Shown piece after piece: positions 24,423-37,345 of a stretch of DNA of 64,000 nucleotides (positions are counted from its first letter, which is position 1; each line of letters opens with the position of its first letter). Source of the DNA: Peromyscus leucopus (taxonomy: Eukaryota; Chordata; Mammalia; Rodentia; Cricetidae). The notes beneath the pieces were generated by a model. That model searched no databases, had not been told where the DNA came from, and was given only the letters and a program-made list of their open reading frames with translations. Where the stretch lies: contig NC_051075.1 of assembly GCF_004664715.2 (NCBI RefSeq), positions 25,972,715 through 26,036,714 on the forward strand. Reading direction: 5' to 3'. The position numbers and the translations under genes were made by a program.

Positions 24423-24865
24423 AGGTTCTGAATCCTGGGCTTGAGTAAGGTTTCTTATTTACCTGTTTGGAGGTTCTTAACTTACGGTTGGACTTTGGAA
24501 AGGAGAAAGTGTCCATTTGCTTCCAAAAATTATCTGTTGAATTTGGGGAGTTTTTGTGTTATTTTTTTTTTAATGGCAAGAGACGTTTATAACTTTTGAC
24601 AATTTCTCCAAAGGTTTGTACCCTTCAAATGATCAAGAAATATTCACCAAGTTTCAATTTATTCCTCTAAGTGTGTATAAAAACAATAGCTGTTCTACCA
24701 CTGATACAAAGATGTCTTAAGAAAGTCATTGTCATACAAATTTACTGTGTCAAATTCGCCACTATTATTTTTTACCATGTGATCAATTCTGGTAGCACGG
24801 TATCATCCATGAGAACTCAATCGCCTGTCTTCTTTTGGGAAGTCATGCCATTCATAGCTTTCCTG
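24423..24865. other. unique non-coding sequence
   Basis: No gene, RNA or named repeat recognised. Confidence 0.4.
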
Positions 24866-25227
24866 GCCTAGTTAACTGTTTGCTGCTGTGATAAAACCCT
24901 GACCTAAAGCAATTTGGGGAGGAAAGGATTTATTTGGCTAACAGGTTTATTATCCAGGGAAGCCATGACAGGAACTCAAGGCAGGAATTGAAGCAGAGAC
25001 CATGGGTAATGCTGCTTACTGGCTTTTCCTTTGCTTCTGCTCACCAGACCCAGGATCACTTGCCCAGGGATGGAACTGCTCACAGTGGGCTAGGCCATCA
25101 TCCATCATTTAGCAGCCAATAAAATGCCACATAGACGTGCCCACGGCAAATCCAATGAAGGCGATTCCTCAACTGAGGTTCTTTCTTCACAAGTGTGCCA
25201 AGTTGACAACCAAGATTAGCCACCACA
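24866..25227 (-). mobile_element. solo LTR-like rodent repeat, copy 2
   Basis: Homologous to the 9804-10274 element: 'cctagttaactgtttgctgc' start, 'ggatttatttggctaac' (AATAAA on the minus strand), 'actcaaggcaggaa', 'atgctgcttactgg' and the terminal 'agattagccaccaca'. It lacks the AG array. Orientation is inferred from the poly(A) signal and TG start on the minus strand. Confidence 0.6.
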
Positions 25228-25292
25228 TTGCCCAAGAAGTAAACAATGAAAATAACTTTGATCACTATGTCTAGAAAATGGCGTGCAGATAG

Positions 25293-25295
<3 letters not shown>

Positions 25296-25334
<39 letters not shown>

Positions 25335-25510
25335 GTTTACTTTGATTTTGTGTGTATGTGTGACTCCATGTGTGTATGTGTACCGTGAGAGTGCCTGGTG
25401 CCAGGAGAGGACAGTAGAGGGTGACAGGTCACTTGGAGCTGGAGTTACAGGCATTTGTGAGCCTCCTGAAGCAGGCCAGGGAAGCAAAGCACTGAGTCAT
25501 TTCTCCAGGC
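25296..25510 (-). mobile_element. B3 (B2-family) SINE with pure T32
   Basis: A 32-base T run (25296-25327) is the complement of the poly(A) tail. It is followed by complement B3: 'gagtgcctggtgccaggag', 'ggacagtagagggtgacagg', 'tggagctggagttacaggca' and 'actgagtcatttctccaggc'. The long uninterrupted tail hints at recent insertion, but the body is diverged, so the tail probably re-expanded. Confidence 0.85.
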
Positions 25511-28290
25511 CTTCGGTGTATTCATTTCAAAAGGAATTTGTTGTCAATATAGAAAACAAGAACATTTCATACCAAAACAATCAGATTTCCGTTTTCTTTT
25601 TTAAAAACTGAGTATCTGGCTTCTTTGAATTATCTTCCTCTAGAACAATGCTTGAATGAAGCTGAGCATGGGGACCCGCGACCCTCACTCAGATGTGGCT
25701 ATCTGTCTTTCTTCCTTTGATTTATCACTTTCCTCCATTTTCTTCTTAGAAAAGACTTTCCATTTTCAAACATAAAATAGTCAGAATAAACATTCAGTCA
25801 ATGAGGACAGCTGTCGACATTTTCCACAGACACTGATTTTTCTAGCAGTGAATTCTTTTCCTTCAAAAAGAGTATCACAAAGAAATGGCAAGAGCCCTGA
25901 TATGAACCCAAGGTCCAAAAAAGAAACAGGTGACGTGCTTAGGCGAGTGCTGTAGACTGGGGGGTGCTGGCCATGACTCACAGTTGATCATGGACAGGAC
26001 ATGTGTTCACAGAAATAAATGGAGTACTAACGTATCGTTTGGGAGTTTGAGGTACTTTTTAAAGGCCTCTTACTTTTGTCTTGAGCATAACAGTCACTTT
26101 TAAGGATGAGAAAATTGTGAACTATAGAATGGTGTTTGTTTCTTTTAAATTTCAAGGGTTACCGTAGATGTGGGAAGCCTAAGTCTTCTCTGGTGTTTAT
26201 GAGGAAGAGCTGTGAAGATTCGGTGGTGAGTGACAAAGGCCTGTGGATTTCCTGATCTGCTCCCATTGAAAGCAAACACGCTCTTCTGTTACTGAGGGCC
26301 TCCAACCCATGAGTAGGCCTCTAGAGAATACATCAAAAGAGAAATGTGGCACAGAAAACACTGTTTGGATGTGATTGTGATTGGTTCCCATCTAACATCT
26401 TTCTAAAGCTTCTTCGTTCCAGGCCCTATTCTGTTTTCTGAAGTTGGTGGTACTGCGACATGGAAGAAGGACTTTGTCAATGACACAGATCTATGAAAGA
26501 CTTCATTTACCTAGTAATTACCACACTAAAATCCAGGCTGCTTCATGCACTTATACACAGTTCAGCACAGGCTCTGTGGAAAAACAGAGGCAAGACACTC
26601 CACCAGGAGAACCTGAAGGACGTTTTTCTAAACCTAATTGCAGGGGCCATTTGGGTGAGAGCAAGGTTGCACAATAAATCTGCCACTCGGAGAGGGCCGG
26701 CATTCTCGATGCATATTGAACCAATCTTTCTCCTGTGAAACTGTGTAAGCTAGATTCGGTGCCACCATAGTAAAATGCTCCTCAATAAACTGTTTTCACG
26801 AGAAGTTTGCCCACTCATGTGTCCCAAAGCTGTTGTAATCTTCATTGTTGAGGCTGATCTAGCAGCGGGGACATTATTCTATTTCTTGACATGTTTAAAA
26901 TTCTCTAATGAATAAAGCTAACAGCTCATGGCTGCTTCGACTGTCACTTGATTATCCCGGAGGGATTTTTCCTTTCGTTCTTTTTTTCTTTCTTCTTCTA
27001 CTTTTTTTTTGTCTTTAAAATTGGCCTCCTAGTTTGTTTTTAACTACCTTGAGCACAGAGGTCTGAAGGGAAAACAGATCAAAGATCAGCTTGCAACATA
27101 AAAAGCAGCTGTAGTTAATTAGAGGCAAATGAAGGACATCTGACCAGAGTCTTTATGAGCCGCCTTGTCACACATTCAACAGTCTATAATATCTGTGACC
27201 TTGTCCCTTGGTCCCGTCGCCAAACCTGAAAACTGGATATGTCTCATGTTGTACACTATAGAGGAATGGCAAAAAGGGAAGAATGTCCAGGGAGTGGCTT
27301 GGAGACGAGGAAAGGACACGGAGAAAGATGTGCTCAGAGTGTAGTTGGCTTCGATGTTAAAGAATGAGAGGGTTTCCATCCTAGAGCAGGGAGTCTTTCT
27401 TCAGACTGGAAATAAACAGGGAGATAAAGGTAACACTCGGAAGGTCAATTTTAATATATACTTTGTTATGCTTTAGAAGAACATGAACTGAGAATACTTT
27501 TGCCCATCCGTATGATTTTATAACAATTGTTTCTACTTTTAAGAACTTATATCTAAATCACTCAAGTAGAAAAAACAGTATTTTCTAATTGTAATGCAAC
27601 ATATAATAGTTTTTTAAAACTAAAAAATCAATTAGAGATATATAAAGAAAATGAGGTTCTCCAAAAACCTTAGTTGAGAGCGACCATTCAAAGCTTATGT
27701 TAAAATCAAGAGAAGTACTTTGGCACTGAGACACTGTTTGCCAAGATGACTGTCAGGTACAGATGATGAAGTGAAGGGTCTGAGTTCGGGCAAATCATTT
27801 GGCCTCTGTCAGCACCAGTAAAGCATCTGTCAGGGCCTATACTGGCCCTTAAAAATCAATCCGCAGAATGCGTAAGAGAAAAGCTCCATCCTCCAGAACT
27901 TCCACTACGAGCGGACAGCTCCTGCCTCTGGCTGTCAGCTCCCGTGCTGAAGGCTCAGACCCACTCACCACCCTATGCTGATTCCCACTTTCTCTTGGGC
28001 AGAGGCTGGGCTTTATAGATTACATGCCTACGTCACAGGATTGTGTAAGGGCATAGAAGGATCGCATCTCCAGGAATGCTGTGGGCACTTCCAAGTATTA
28101 CCTGTTATCAACACTGATGGAGATACTGTGGAGGGCACTAAAAATAGGTGAGATTTTATTGTGTACTCAGAGGTGCAATATATAGAGATAAAATTTCAAT
28201 AAAAATTTGAAAGCTAGTTCACCTTTACAGTTCAAACTGTGCCCAGGTCAGCTGTTAAAATCTAAAGGAAATACAATATTAAAAAGCATG

Positions 28291-28291
<1 letters not shown>
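25511..28291. other. unique sequence, possible conserved elements
   Basis: About 2.8 kb almost free of recognisable repeats. A weak MIR-like patch ('gggcaaatcatttggcctct') lies near 27790. No coding exon is evident. The stretch around 26860-27160 has features of a conserved non-coding element. Confidence 0.4.

Positions 28292-28324
<33 letters not shown>
28292..28324. repeat. poly(T)33 tract
   Basis: Thirty-three uninterrupted T bases, followed by a short A-rich stretch at 28338-28365. No SINE body is recognisable beside it, so its origin is unclear. Confidence 0.97.
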
Positions 28325-28325
<1 letters not shown>

Positions 28326-30192
28326 GTGTGCTCATTTAAAAAAAAAATGAAAGAAAAAAAAATAACTGAGCAGTTTGAACTAACATGAAGATACCACCCT
28401 GGCCATCTGTAGCATATTAAAAAAAGGTACTGCCGTGGTTTCAAACATTTTGGGGCCCTATAAGATTGCAGTTAGCCTGTGGCATATAATTTTATGTACT
28501 TTACAGTGGCAAGTTTCTGTTTCTGGGAAGAATGAAGCTTCAGGTGGAATCAAGAGTCGTGAATACAGACGCATGCTCATCTGGATGATTTTGCCTTAGA
28601 TATTGCTGTGCGTGAATATTTTTTTCTCCTCCAAAATTCAAATTGAGGTTCAACCGCTGTTGTCACAGCATCAGGCGGTGGGATCTTTGAAGGGTGTTAG
28701 GCCATGGGGGCTCCGATCTGATGGAGGTGGTGGGAAGGGTGGGTTCATATGAGAAATGAGGCAGGAAGGATGGAATATGAGGTTGAGAAGAGTGGATGCC
28801 GGTGCTCCGCATTGAAGAACAGGCTGAGGAGTCAAAACGATGAACTGGGTCATGGGTACACTGAGGATGAGGGACTGCTGGGTATTAAATGACACAATCC
28901 ATATCTAAGAGACATGTACATATGATGATCACCCAGGCCCTGGGAGAGGATGACACTATCTGAAAATGAGGGGTCAAGATGGCCCCAAGACAGAACACCA
29001 AGGAGCACCACTGTCTCAACATGATACATGATTTGCTTTTCTTTCCCGCATTTATAGCAAGGCATATTAATCCACACTACTTATGTAACTTTTAATTAAA
29101 AGCTGACAGCTCAGGGAGTCTGCACCCTACAGCTCACACTCAGCAAGCAAGCCCTTGAGATTCTCTTCCTCTATCCTACCCAGTTTTAATATACATTGAC
29201 ATCTAGAAAGTACTATGCCAAATTCATTTTTCCCCATGTAGAATCAATCAGAAGAAAAAAAATGACATGAAAAAGAAAAAAAAATGTTAGTTAAGTATGT
29301 CTTAAAAGAAACTCATAAAAACACATTTATTTTTTAAAAAATCTTTGACTATTACTCTCTTCATAATTTATCAAGTAAGACTTCAGGGCCCACACTTATA
29401 TCTGAAAACCATCCGCAGGGCAGCAACCATTCATTACACCATGAGGCGAAGAAACATACAAAGTCTCCCAGACAAATACCCAGGAGACTACATCAAATGC
29501 CATTTGAGGGAACTGTAGTTTACCTTGCTGTACCAACAGATTGCCCTGGGTGAGCCTGAGTGCTGGGAGGTGGTGCTTCACTGTGGAACTTGTGGTTGTA
29601 GGCTATCTGTGTCTGTAAGTCCAGCTGTTCACTAGCTGGTTATTTTTGACTGCTACATTCTCTTATTTGGAAAAGCGGGCATAATGAATTGACTGAAATA
29701 TTACTTCAGTCTAAAACTAGGAGGCAATAAAAATACAGAAATCATCTGGGATTTTTAAAGAAATGCAACAGACATTTCTCCATAAAACGTGACCGACCGT
29801 GCATTGGGGAATTCACTCTTTTAACAGCCTCGACTGTCGTATCTATAAAGTATTAAAATGTAGATGGTCTTTATCATCACAGTGAGAAGTCTGGATTTTA
29901 CAGGCATGGAAAGGGAAGGTCCAAATGCGGGGGGTGGGGGGGGTGCTGTCTGGGGTAGTAGGCAGAAGCTTTCCTCCATAGTGTCAGGCATCACTGTCAG
30001 CACCGTGTTCTCAGCCCACTAAGTAGACTTCTATAAAATTAACTTTGTAAGAAAAGATTGCTGCCTGAAGTTGAAAAGTGATGTTGGGAATGCAGAGGAA
30101 AATGATCTGGAAGGAAGATATTAAGAAATGCAGGTGGGATTTGAGGAATAATTCTTAGGTTATTACCTAGGCACATGGGGTAGACAGTTTTC
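28325..30192. other. unique non-coding sequence
   Basis: Single-copy-looking. It has a G-rich patch at 29929-29943 (six and eight G around one T), with further G runs nearby, that could form a quadruplex. No gene recognised. Confidence 0.4.
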
Positions 30193-30354
30193 TTTTTTTT
30201 TTTTTTTTTTTGGTTTTTCGAGACAGGGTTTCTCTTGTGTAGCTTTGCGCCTTTCCTGGAACTCACTTGGTAGCCCAGGCTGGCCTCGAACTCACAGAGA
30301 TCCGCCTGGCTCTGCCTCCCGAGTGCTGGGATTAAAGGCGTGCGCCACCACCGC
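30193..30354 (-). mobile_element. B1 SINE, young cricetid subtype, reverse
   Basis: T-run then 'ggtttttcgagacagggttt' through 'gtgctgggattaaaggcgtg' to 'cgccaccaccgcc', a near-perfect complement of B1. It carries the 'gtagctttgcgcctttcctg' signature. An 11-bp target duplication, cagttttcttt, flanks it at 30185-30195 and 30355-30365. Intact CpGs suggest youth. Confidence 0.95.
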
Positions 30355-30370
30355 CAGTTTTCTTTATTTA

Positions 30371-30458
30371 GTGGTGTGTGTGGTGTGGTGGTGGTGGTGG
30401 TGGTGGTGGTAGTGGTGGTGGCGGCGGCGGTGTGTGTGCGCGTGCGCGTGCGCGTGTG
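30371..30458. repeat. GGT/GCG triplets plus GCGCGT tract
   Basis: (GGT)n at about 30382-30420, (GCG)n at 30421-30430, then alternating purine-pyrimidine GTGTGCGCGTGCGCG to about 30458. The last part is a strong Z-DNA candidate, and the triplets could form quadruplex. Confidence 0.93.
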
Positions 30459-31259
30459 CTCATGTGCTATGGGGCACCCATGAAGGTCAAGTCAGCTCTC
30501 TTCTTCCATCTAGGGATCAAAAGGCTGTGGGGCTTGGCAGCAAGCACCCTTTGAACAGATATTCCTTTTTTTTTTAATCCCAAAGGGTATCTATATAAAT
30601 ATTAATCATTTCTTAACCTCTGTTTGTGTCCCTTTCTTAAACTGTCACGAGGAGCTAAGTAAGCATTGGTTGGTGGCTTATTTTGGAATTATAGTCACCT
30701 CTGCATTGAGCAGCCTGTCAAGAAGCTAATGATCTGTAAACTTTGTAAGTGAACCAGGAAAAGTGCTTTAAACTAATTCCTTTTAAATTAATTTTTTGAC
30801 AGTTTCATATGTGTATGAAATAAATTCTGGTCACACTCTTCTTTGTGCCGCAGGTATTTCCACTGTGCTTTTAAATTCTGGTTTTCTGCTCTAAAGGAAC
30901 GGTACCTACCCCCAGTGCGTGTTTTCTATCCTGTTGTAGTGCCTTGGAAGTTTTAGTTGTTTTTAAGATGGTCAAAGGAAAAAAAATCTTAAACTATCAT
31001 TTTTCTAAGAATCATCATTTCATAAACCTTTTCTTAAAAAACCTACCATCTGTTGCCACGAGACATGGACACTTTGTAGCTAAGCTGCTTGTATAACTCT
31101 CACAATTCATATTACTAGGAATGATCCTGTTCCTAAGGTTACAACTAGTATTACCTCCACTAAGAAATCTGGCTGACTTTATTACATGCATTTCTGTAAC
31201 AACAGAAGCTGTTGTATGTATGTCATGTGGGTAATCCATTATCTCATTGACAACTGAGT
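30459..31259. other. unique non-coding sequence
   Basis: No repeat or gene recognised. Confidence 0.4.
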
Positions 31260-31395
31260 AACATTCCCAGCAAGCCTCTGAAGAGAGCACCAATGTTTTC
31301 CCCAGTGTTTCAAGGAGACTGAGCCACAGGGAGGAAGAACTGGCCCAAAGTCACAAGGCTACTCCAGCGGAGGGATGGGATCCAGTCTTGACGGT
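31260..31395 (-). mobile_element. MIR SINE, reverse
   Basis: Complement of ancient MIR: 'ggagactgagccacaggga', 'ggcccaaagtcacaaggcta' and 'ggatgggatccagtcttga' appear in the expected order. Divergence is high, as usual for this family. Confidence 0.75.
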
Positions 31396-34300
31396 CTCTG
31401 GTCAATTACATCTCTCAATAACCGTGTTCGGGTACAGCACCCTCCTGCATCTAGTTAGTGGCTTATTTGAGCACTCTGACTTTAGCATATGTAATATCAA
31501 CAGAGGCCTGATAGGTCACTGTTCCAGGGGTGTCTGCTCTCAGGTGCACACTTCTTTGGGGGAGCCAGTTGCCATGTGAAAAGGCCTCAGCCGCATGTAG
31601 TGGCCTCATGGAAGAACACTGAGGCACCCCAGGGTCTGGCAGTTGTCCGTACCATTGCGGTTCAGCCCCCATGTGACTGTAACTACATGAAACACCCCAA
31701 ATGATTCCCTCAGAAGGACTGACCAGATGAGCCCAGGAAAATCACAGCCAGTAGACACAACAAAAACAAAATAAACTCCTAGCAGTTTCTTCCCAGAGTC
31801 CTGCTCTTAACCATTTCATACTCCAGGCTCACAGTGCTGCCTTAAGCCTAAGTTATTTGGGATTTATTTACATATGTTTGCAAGTATTTGCTGTCTTAAG
31901 CCTATAAAATATCCTTTCTGCCTGACACACTATACATACTTTCTACTATTAATTTCTACATCAAATCCAAAACCTCCCTTAAGAATTCAAACCTCACCAG
32001 GTATTCCAAAAACTCCTTTCCATTTCCCCCTAAGAACCCATTGCTAGAAAAGATTAGATCTATTTTACACTACGAAAGACTTGTAACGATGCCGTACACT
32101 CACTTATTCACTCATTCAACAAATGGCTAACATGTTTTGCACAAACATCACGTTAAAATAAGCACACGGCACAGTCTACACACATTTGCTTCTCACTGCC
32201 ACACGCTGTTCAAGATGTACCAGCAAGGTGCCTGAGGCCACAAACAACTGACTCTAAGCCAGCTAGTTGGGTCCCCACTGCATCCCTCATATAATGCTTC
32301 ACATTAAATTCCAATTTTTCACTCGCTTTTCTGCCTCCACTTCTTTCCCACCCAAGCTGGAATATGAGTGTACTGGAAAAGGAAATATGTTATCTGTGTT
32401 GTCATAGCATGTGAGTATGAAAATAAATTCCTGTTCTGCTTCCTCTCCTCAGAAACCCTCCTGAGCTGCTCTACTTACCACAGGCTAAGAAAGTTGGGTC
32501 CTTCTATTAACAGACAATAGTAGAGAACCTGTGTTTTCATGATTTTGAAATGACTTTTTTCCATTTCTATTAAAAAAAATTTAAACTTACACAATATGGG
32601 CTCAAAGGTCAGATGATTTTAAAAATGGAAAATCCCCAATACAAAAGCTAACATATGTGCCTGTATATTGTTTAGATAATGAAAATGAAAAATGATTTTA
32701 GAAGAAATGGAATGCCTTAAGGCAGAAGGAGAAATAAGGACATCTGAACTAAGTTGTGATGGAGAAGAATGGATTTCTAGAGATGTCTACCACATTTCAA
32801 CATTAATATCAAAAGACAGAGGTTATGCCTGAATCAAAGAAATTCATAGCCTATAAGACAAATGTCATGAAAATGTCCTTTTTATTCATCATGTAATTTT
32901 CATTAGAGTGAATTAAACACAAATATTAAGTATTGATCATCTTAAATACCAAGTTAAATATTTAAGTTTGAATAGAAATTAGCACACAAATATATCTTTC
33001 ATAGACATAAAAATTCAAAATCTGATGAGCTTGAATTATCACAATCATGTAAGGCTTCTTCTTCCTATTCTAGGAAATATCAAAAGACCTGGAGAAATAT
33101 TTGAAATTCATAGCGTGTGTTTATGTGGGCTGTTACTAAGTCATGTCACGATAACCATGTAACACAATTGCTGTTATATAAGGATTTTTCTTAACACATT
33201 GCTTTTCTAATTCAGATTTACCTACCAGCTAAATGAAATCAACAGAAGTTGAGCAAGAACAAATGAATGTGAGCTCTCTAAACTCAGGAAGACATCAAGA
33301 AAATCTTCCAGCTTAGAATAGATATGTGTTTCCTTTCCATCCAGATTCACTTATACCTGACTGGTTTTAATCACCATAATGAAAATTAATAAATGATTTG
33401 TCATGGCTTTAGCAGACAGTTAGAGACTCCATCTGGTGCATTCAGGGCTTGAGAAACATTTTCCAGTGCCGGCCAGGGACAGCAGTCCTGGCGAGGTTAG
33501 CTCCCACCGCCGAAAGGCAGCATTTAGTTGCCGTTGGAAGCTCCAGACAAGGATGATTAATATAAACAGGCTTTTGCCTCTGCTGCCCAGCAGTCTTACA
33601 TAAAGCAGTGCTGTTTGCGGAGATCTTTGTATTTTAATTTCCACGAGTACGTAGGGGAATGCAGTTTTTTTTTTTCTTCATCTGGTTTGATTTTTGATAT
33701 TTAAGATCAACTTCCATGTTTCGTTTATTTTTTCTTTGCATTGGAAAAAGAACATAAAGTGACAGCACATAATCAGGGCTAATTGGTATTTTTCAGGAAA
33801 AAAAAAAAACACCTTTCATGATGAGCCAAGTACAAACATTTTACAAATAGAATATCTTGCACTAAACAGTCATGTCAGTAAAAAAAAAAAAAGAAAAAGA
33901 AAAAAAAGAATTAGTTATGTTACGTGCATGGAAGTACTTGTTAGTTTCAGGTTTAATCATTGCAAGTGGTTTTAATTTATATTTCCTAAAAATTTGGCTA
34001 TTACACAAAGCAACTACTTTAAAGGACGAATGATTGTCTTCTCCCTGAAGGAAAGAAACTGAAAGTTGATTTCAAACTGAAAGAAATCATAGAAACAAGG
34101 CATTTTAAATAAAAATAAATCTGGGGAATGGGTAAGCCATTCAGGACCAGCTTGTTGAGTGTAGGCAGATTAGTTTCTTTGCAAAAACAAAACTCACTGG
34201 ATTTTACTCTCAAAATGATCAGAATAGTGCAAGCCAACTCCTCCTCTATAAACTCTCATCAGATACGGAAGGGTCTTCTTTGGGGCCCTTTTGGTACGGT

Positions 34301-35774
34301 CTGTACTGTCAGAACGGGCGATGACAGCCGGCCCATTTTGTGTTATTTTAGCCGTCACTAGCCTTCCTAGTCTTTTTCACCACTCCCACTTGCTGGCAGT
34401 ATATCATGGCAGCGTTTCAACAGAATTCTAGTGCGAGCTGTGAGCTAACTGGGAAATGTCAACATGTAAAGCCATGTCTAGAATTAACATGCCTTTAACA
34501 AGGGCAAACTCCCACATTCTCTCTTGAGCACAGCAGAAGCACAGGGCAAGGGCTGGGGGGGGGGGAGCAGATGCTGGAGACACTTCTGCTATCGAAAGAG
34601 AAGATAATCACGCGGAAACCCGCCAAGCGTATTTCACTATAGAGCCAGAAAACGATACTGTTCATGTTTCAGGGAACAAGCTCCTTTAATTAAGAGCCGT
34701 GTGGCCGCATGAAGAAAACTGTCCCTCCCAAGTGAAAGCCTCGGCCCCTTTAGTTTGTTGTGACACATGCCATGTCCCTTCTGGTGGAACATCTGACTTT
34801 AATTGACCAGCTATGGGAGATCCTGCTGTGACATCTATCCTAGAGGTAGCATAGAGCATTAACTTTGGCTATCATTGGCTCCATAGCCCCTTAGTGACAA
34901 GAGGTCAGCATTGTGTCCCAAGCCAAGTTGCATCCTATAGATGGCTTCTCCCAGCACTGCCCCGCCTCTGATCTTGAAAAATGACCAATAACTGCATGAC
35001 AAATCAGTAAAGGCCTAGAAGGTCATGACCCCATGTAACCTAATCAGCATCTCAAAATAATTTGTCAGAGTTGAGCTGACCAGCGGCCACAGGCTGGAGA
35101 GACATTGTTTTCTGAATCCCTGAAGTTTTTCTCAGGTCAGAAATGGACTCGTGAGGATTTCCATAGAAAAACTGGAAAGGCAAAAGGAATGTGCAAAACT
35201 TTTGGTACTATTTGGTAGCTTTCCAATAAAAAATAAATAAAAATAAAAAAAAACAAAACCAGCAGGAGCCATTGATGAAAACTATTTTAGCAATATGAGA
35301 AAAATTCACAGAGAAAGGAGATCTGGACTGTCTTTAATACAATGACCTCTGCAAATAGATACTATTTAACACTTGTATCCTGGGCATAATAAAGTGACAT
35401 GGAAAAGAGCTTAGAAGTCATCTCTTGAGGATATCATTTCTCCTTTGGGTAATTTATCCATTGTCCTCTCAAAATGTGTTTGATTTTATTCTTCAGCATC
35501 AGGGAAAATAAGCATAAATATTCCTCATCCTTTATTTTATTTCATTTCTTTATCTCAAGGCTGTTGGTACTGTTCTATCATAAAACAAATAATACACAAT
35601 GTATTTCCAGCATTGTTTTGATTGAGCTTCATTCAAACTCACCATTTAACAACTGTAGATGATGTAAATAAGATGCTGGGGTCTGTTGCAATACTTTCAA
35701 AGAAGCTCTCTAATTGCACTCCATGATAGGATAACATGTAAAAATAACAAACAGCTCCAGACAGATGGAAAAAC
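31396..35774. other. long unique stretch with candidate conserved elements
   Basis: More than 4 kb with no rodent-specific repeat insertion recognised, unusual for this window. A G11 run lies at 34555-34565. A possible degraded MIR is near 32150-32260. Two sub-blocks (33410-33660 and 34430-34830) are richer in CpG and TAAT motifs and may be regulatory. No exon is supported. Confidence 0.4.
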
Positions 35775-37345
35775 TGGGGTTCTCTCTAATATGTGGATCC
35801 TAGGCTCCGATTTTTAGACTGTGATGTGGGACTGTAGAGTCCAAGAAGCCAGAAAGGGGCCATTAGAGGAAAAGAAGGAGAAGAGGCCTGAAGGGAGAGG
35901 AGGCAGCAGCACACATGCCATGAAAGGAGAGGGTGGGGAGTGCTGAGGAATGGGAGAAGTTGGTGTGGGGATGAAGGAGGAGTAAAACAGGTGCTGGCGA
36001 GAAGGGTTAACAAAAAGGAGCAATGAGTGAAAAAGCCTGATGGAGACCTAGTATTTTGTCGGTCTATTAAAGTATCTTTTTTAGTTTGAATGGCTGGCTG
36101 ATACTCCTCCAAGGAGACACAGATTATTAAACAACAATCCCAGAACCAGGTATGGGAAACTTCTCCATAAGCTGTTGAGTAGGGAAGCCTCGAAACAGCT
36201 CTAAGACATCAAAGCCACTGCCAGTACCTTTAGTTGCTCATGAGAAGTAGATCGTAAAACACTGCTGCTAACAACACTAGGCACTTTGGGTTGCAGGACA
36301 GAAAAATCAAGCTGCAACCACCCTCGACGTTTCCTCCCTGCTGGCTAGCTTTCATAGTTCCAGAATACAGTTGCTATGTAAACTTCTGTGGCAGAAAAGT
36401 CGTCCTCATTCCTAAGCAGCTGTAGCCCAATGAGCTACTACACTAACAACCCTTCTTGAAAAGATACGCCCACTGGTACAATAATGGCATGACTATCAAT
36501 GGGGATATCAACCACTTTCTGATTGGATTTGAGGCTTGTTCCACATTTAGAAACTCATGCCTGGTACTATAAACATAAAACGGATCAAAAGCTGGTGTCT
36601 CTAGAGGTCCTAGGGACAAACTTACTACTGTTGTTTTGCTAAGTGGGTACAATGTCAGACCTGCCTTTTAAACATGTCTATGCATATTTATACCCATCCA
36701 TTAGTGCTGCTTTCAACCCTCCTCAGAAAAACACCTGACTACTACTACTGAATAAAGGGCAGTGGTTGATCCAACATGTTAATGCAGATCAAAAGGCTAA
36801 GATTAAGTGAATATGGAGTCATCAGCCCTAGAAAACAACCATATCACCTCCTCCGAGGCTCAGAAAAAGAGACAGAAAGAACATAAGGGGAGACAGTGAG
36901 GAGAAATGCTGCAAGCCAGCATCTCCAGGACTTCCATGACACAGCTGTTGCACTCTGGAATGCACTGCAGCTGTGACTGCCTTCACAAAACCTGCACAAA
37001 GTTGGGCCCATGACCACTTATGTCATCATGGATGGAGGGGAGACTCATGAGGTCTCAGCCCTTACTTAGGAACTATAAGTAGTTAATGACTGTAGAGGGA
37101 GGGGTGCCATTTTTTTCATTGATAATTTACCCATGCTTCAGTAAATGAACACCACTCACACTCAGTTAAGGGACTATAATAATACCCCCCCACACACACA
37201 CACACAATCATGAAATATGACGGTAGGTGAGAGACTTGTTAGGGAGAAGCCGGTCAGTGAAAGAGGGAGAGATGAGGAAGGGTAACGAAGGGATGAAAAG
37301 ACCAAAACTCATCATATATTTGAATGGGACAAAGAGGTTTTTTTA
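35775..37345 (+). mobile_element. L1 LINE 3' portion (Lx-like)
   Basis: Begins with 'atgtggatcctaggctcc' and a purine-rich block (35870-36000) and continues through 'tctgattggatttgaggct', 'ctcatgcctggtactata' and 'cagctgttgcactctggaat' to a purine-rich end near 37300. These match the order of an older rodent L1 3' UTR. A CA run lies at 37190-37206. No ORF2 frame survives. Confidence 0.6.

Noticed and set aside
23932..24444. 170-codon open frame rich in His and Thr
   Set aside because: More than half of it is translation of the CA-rich array; no domain and no conserved start context.
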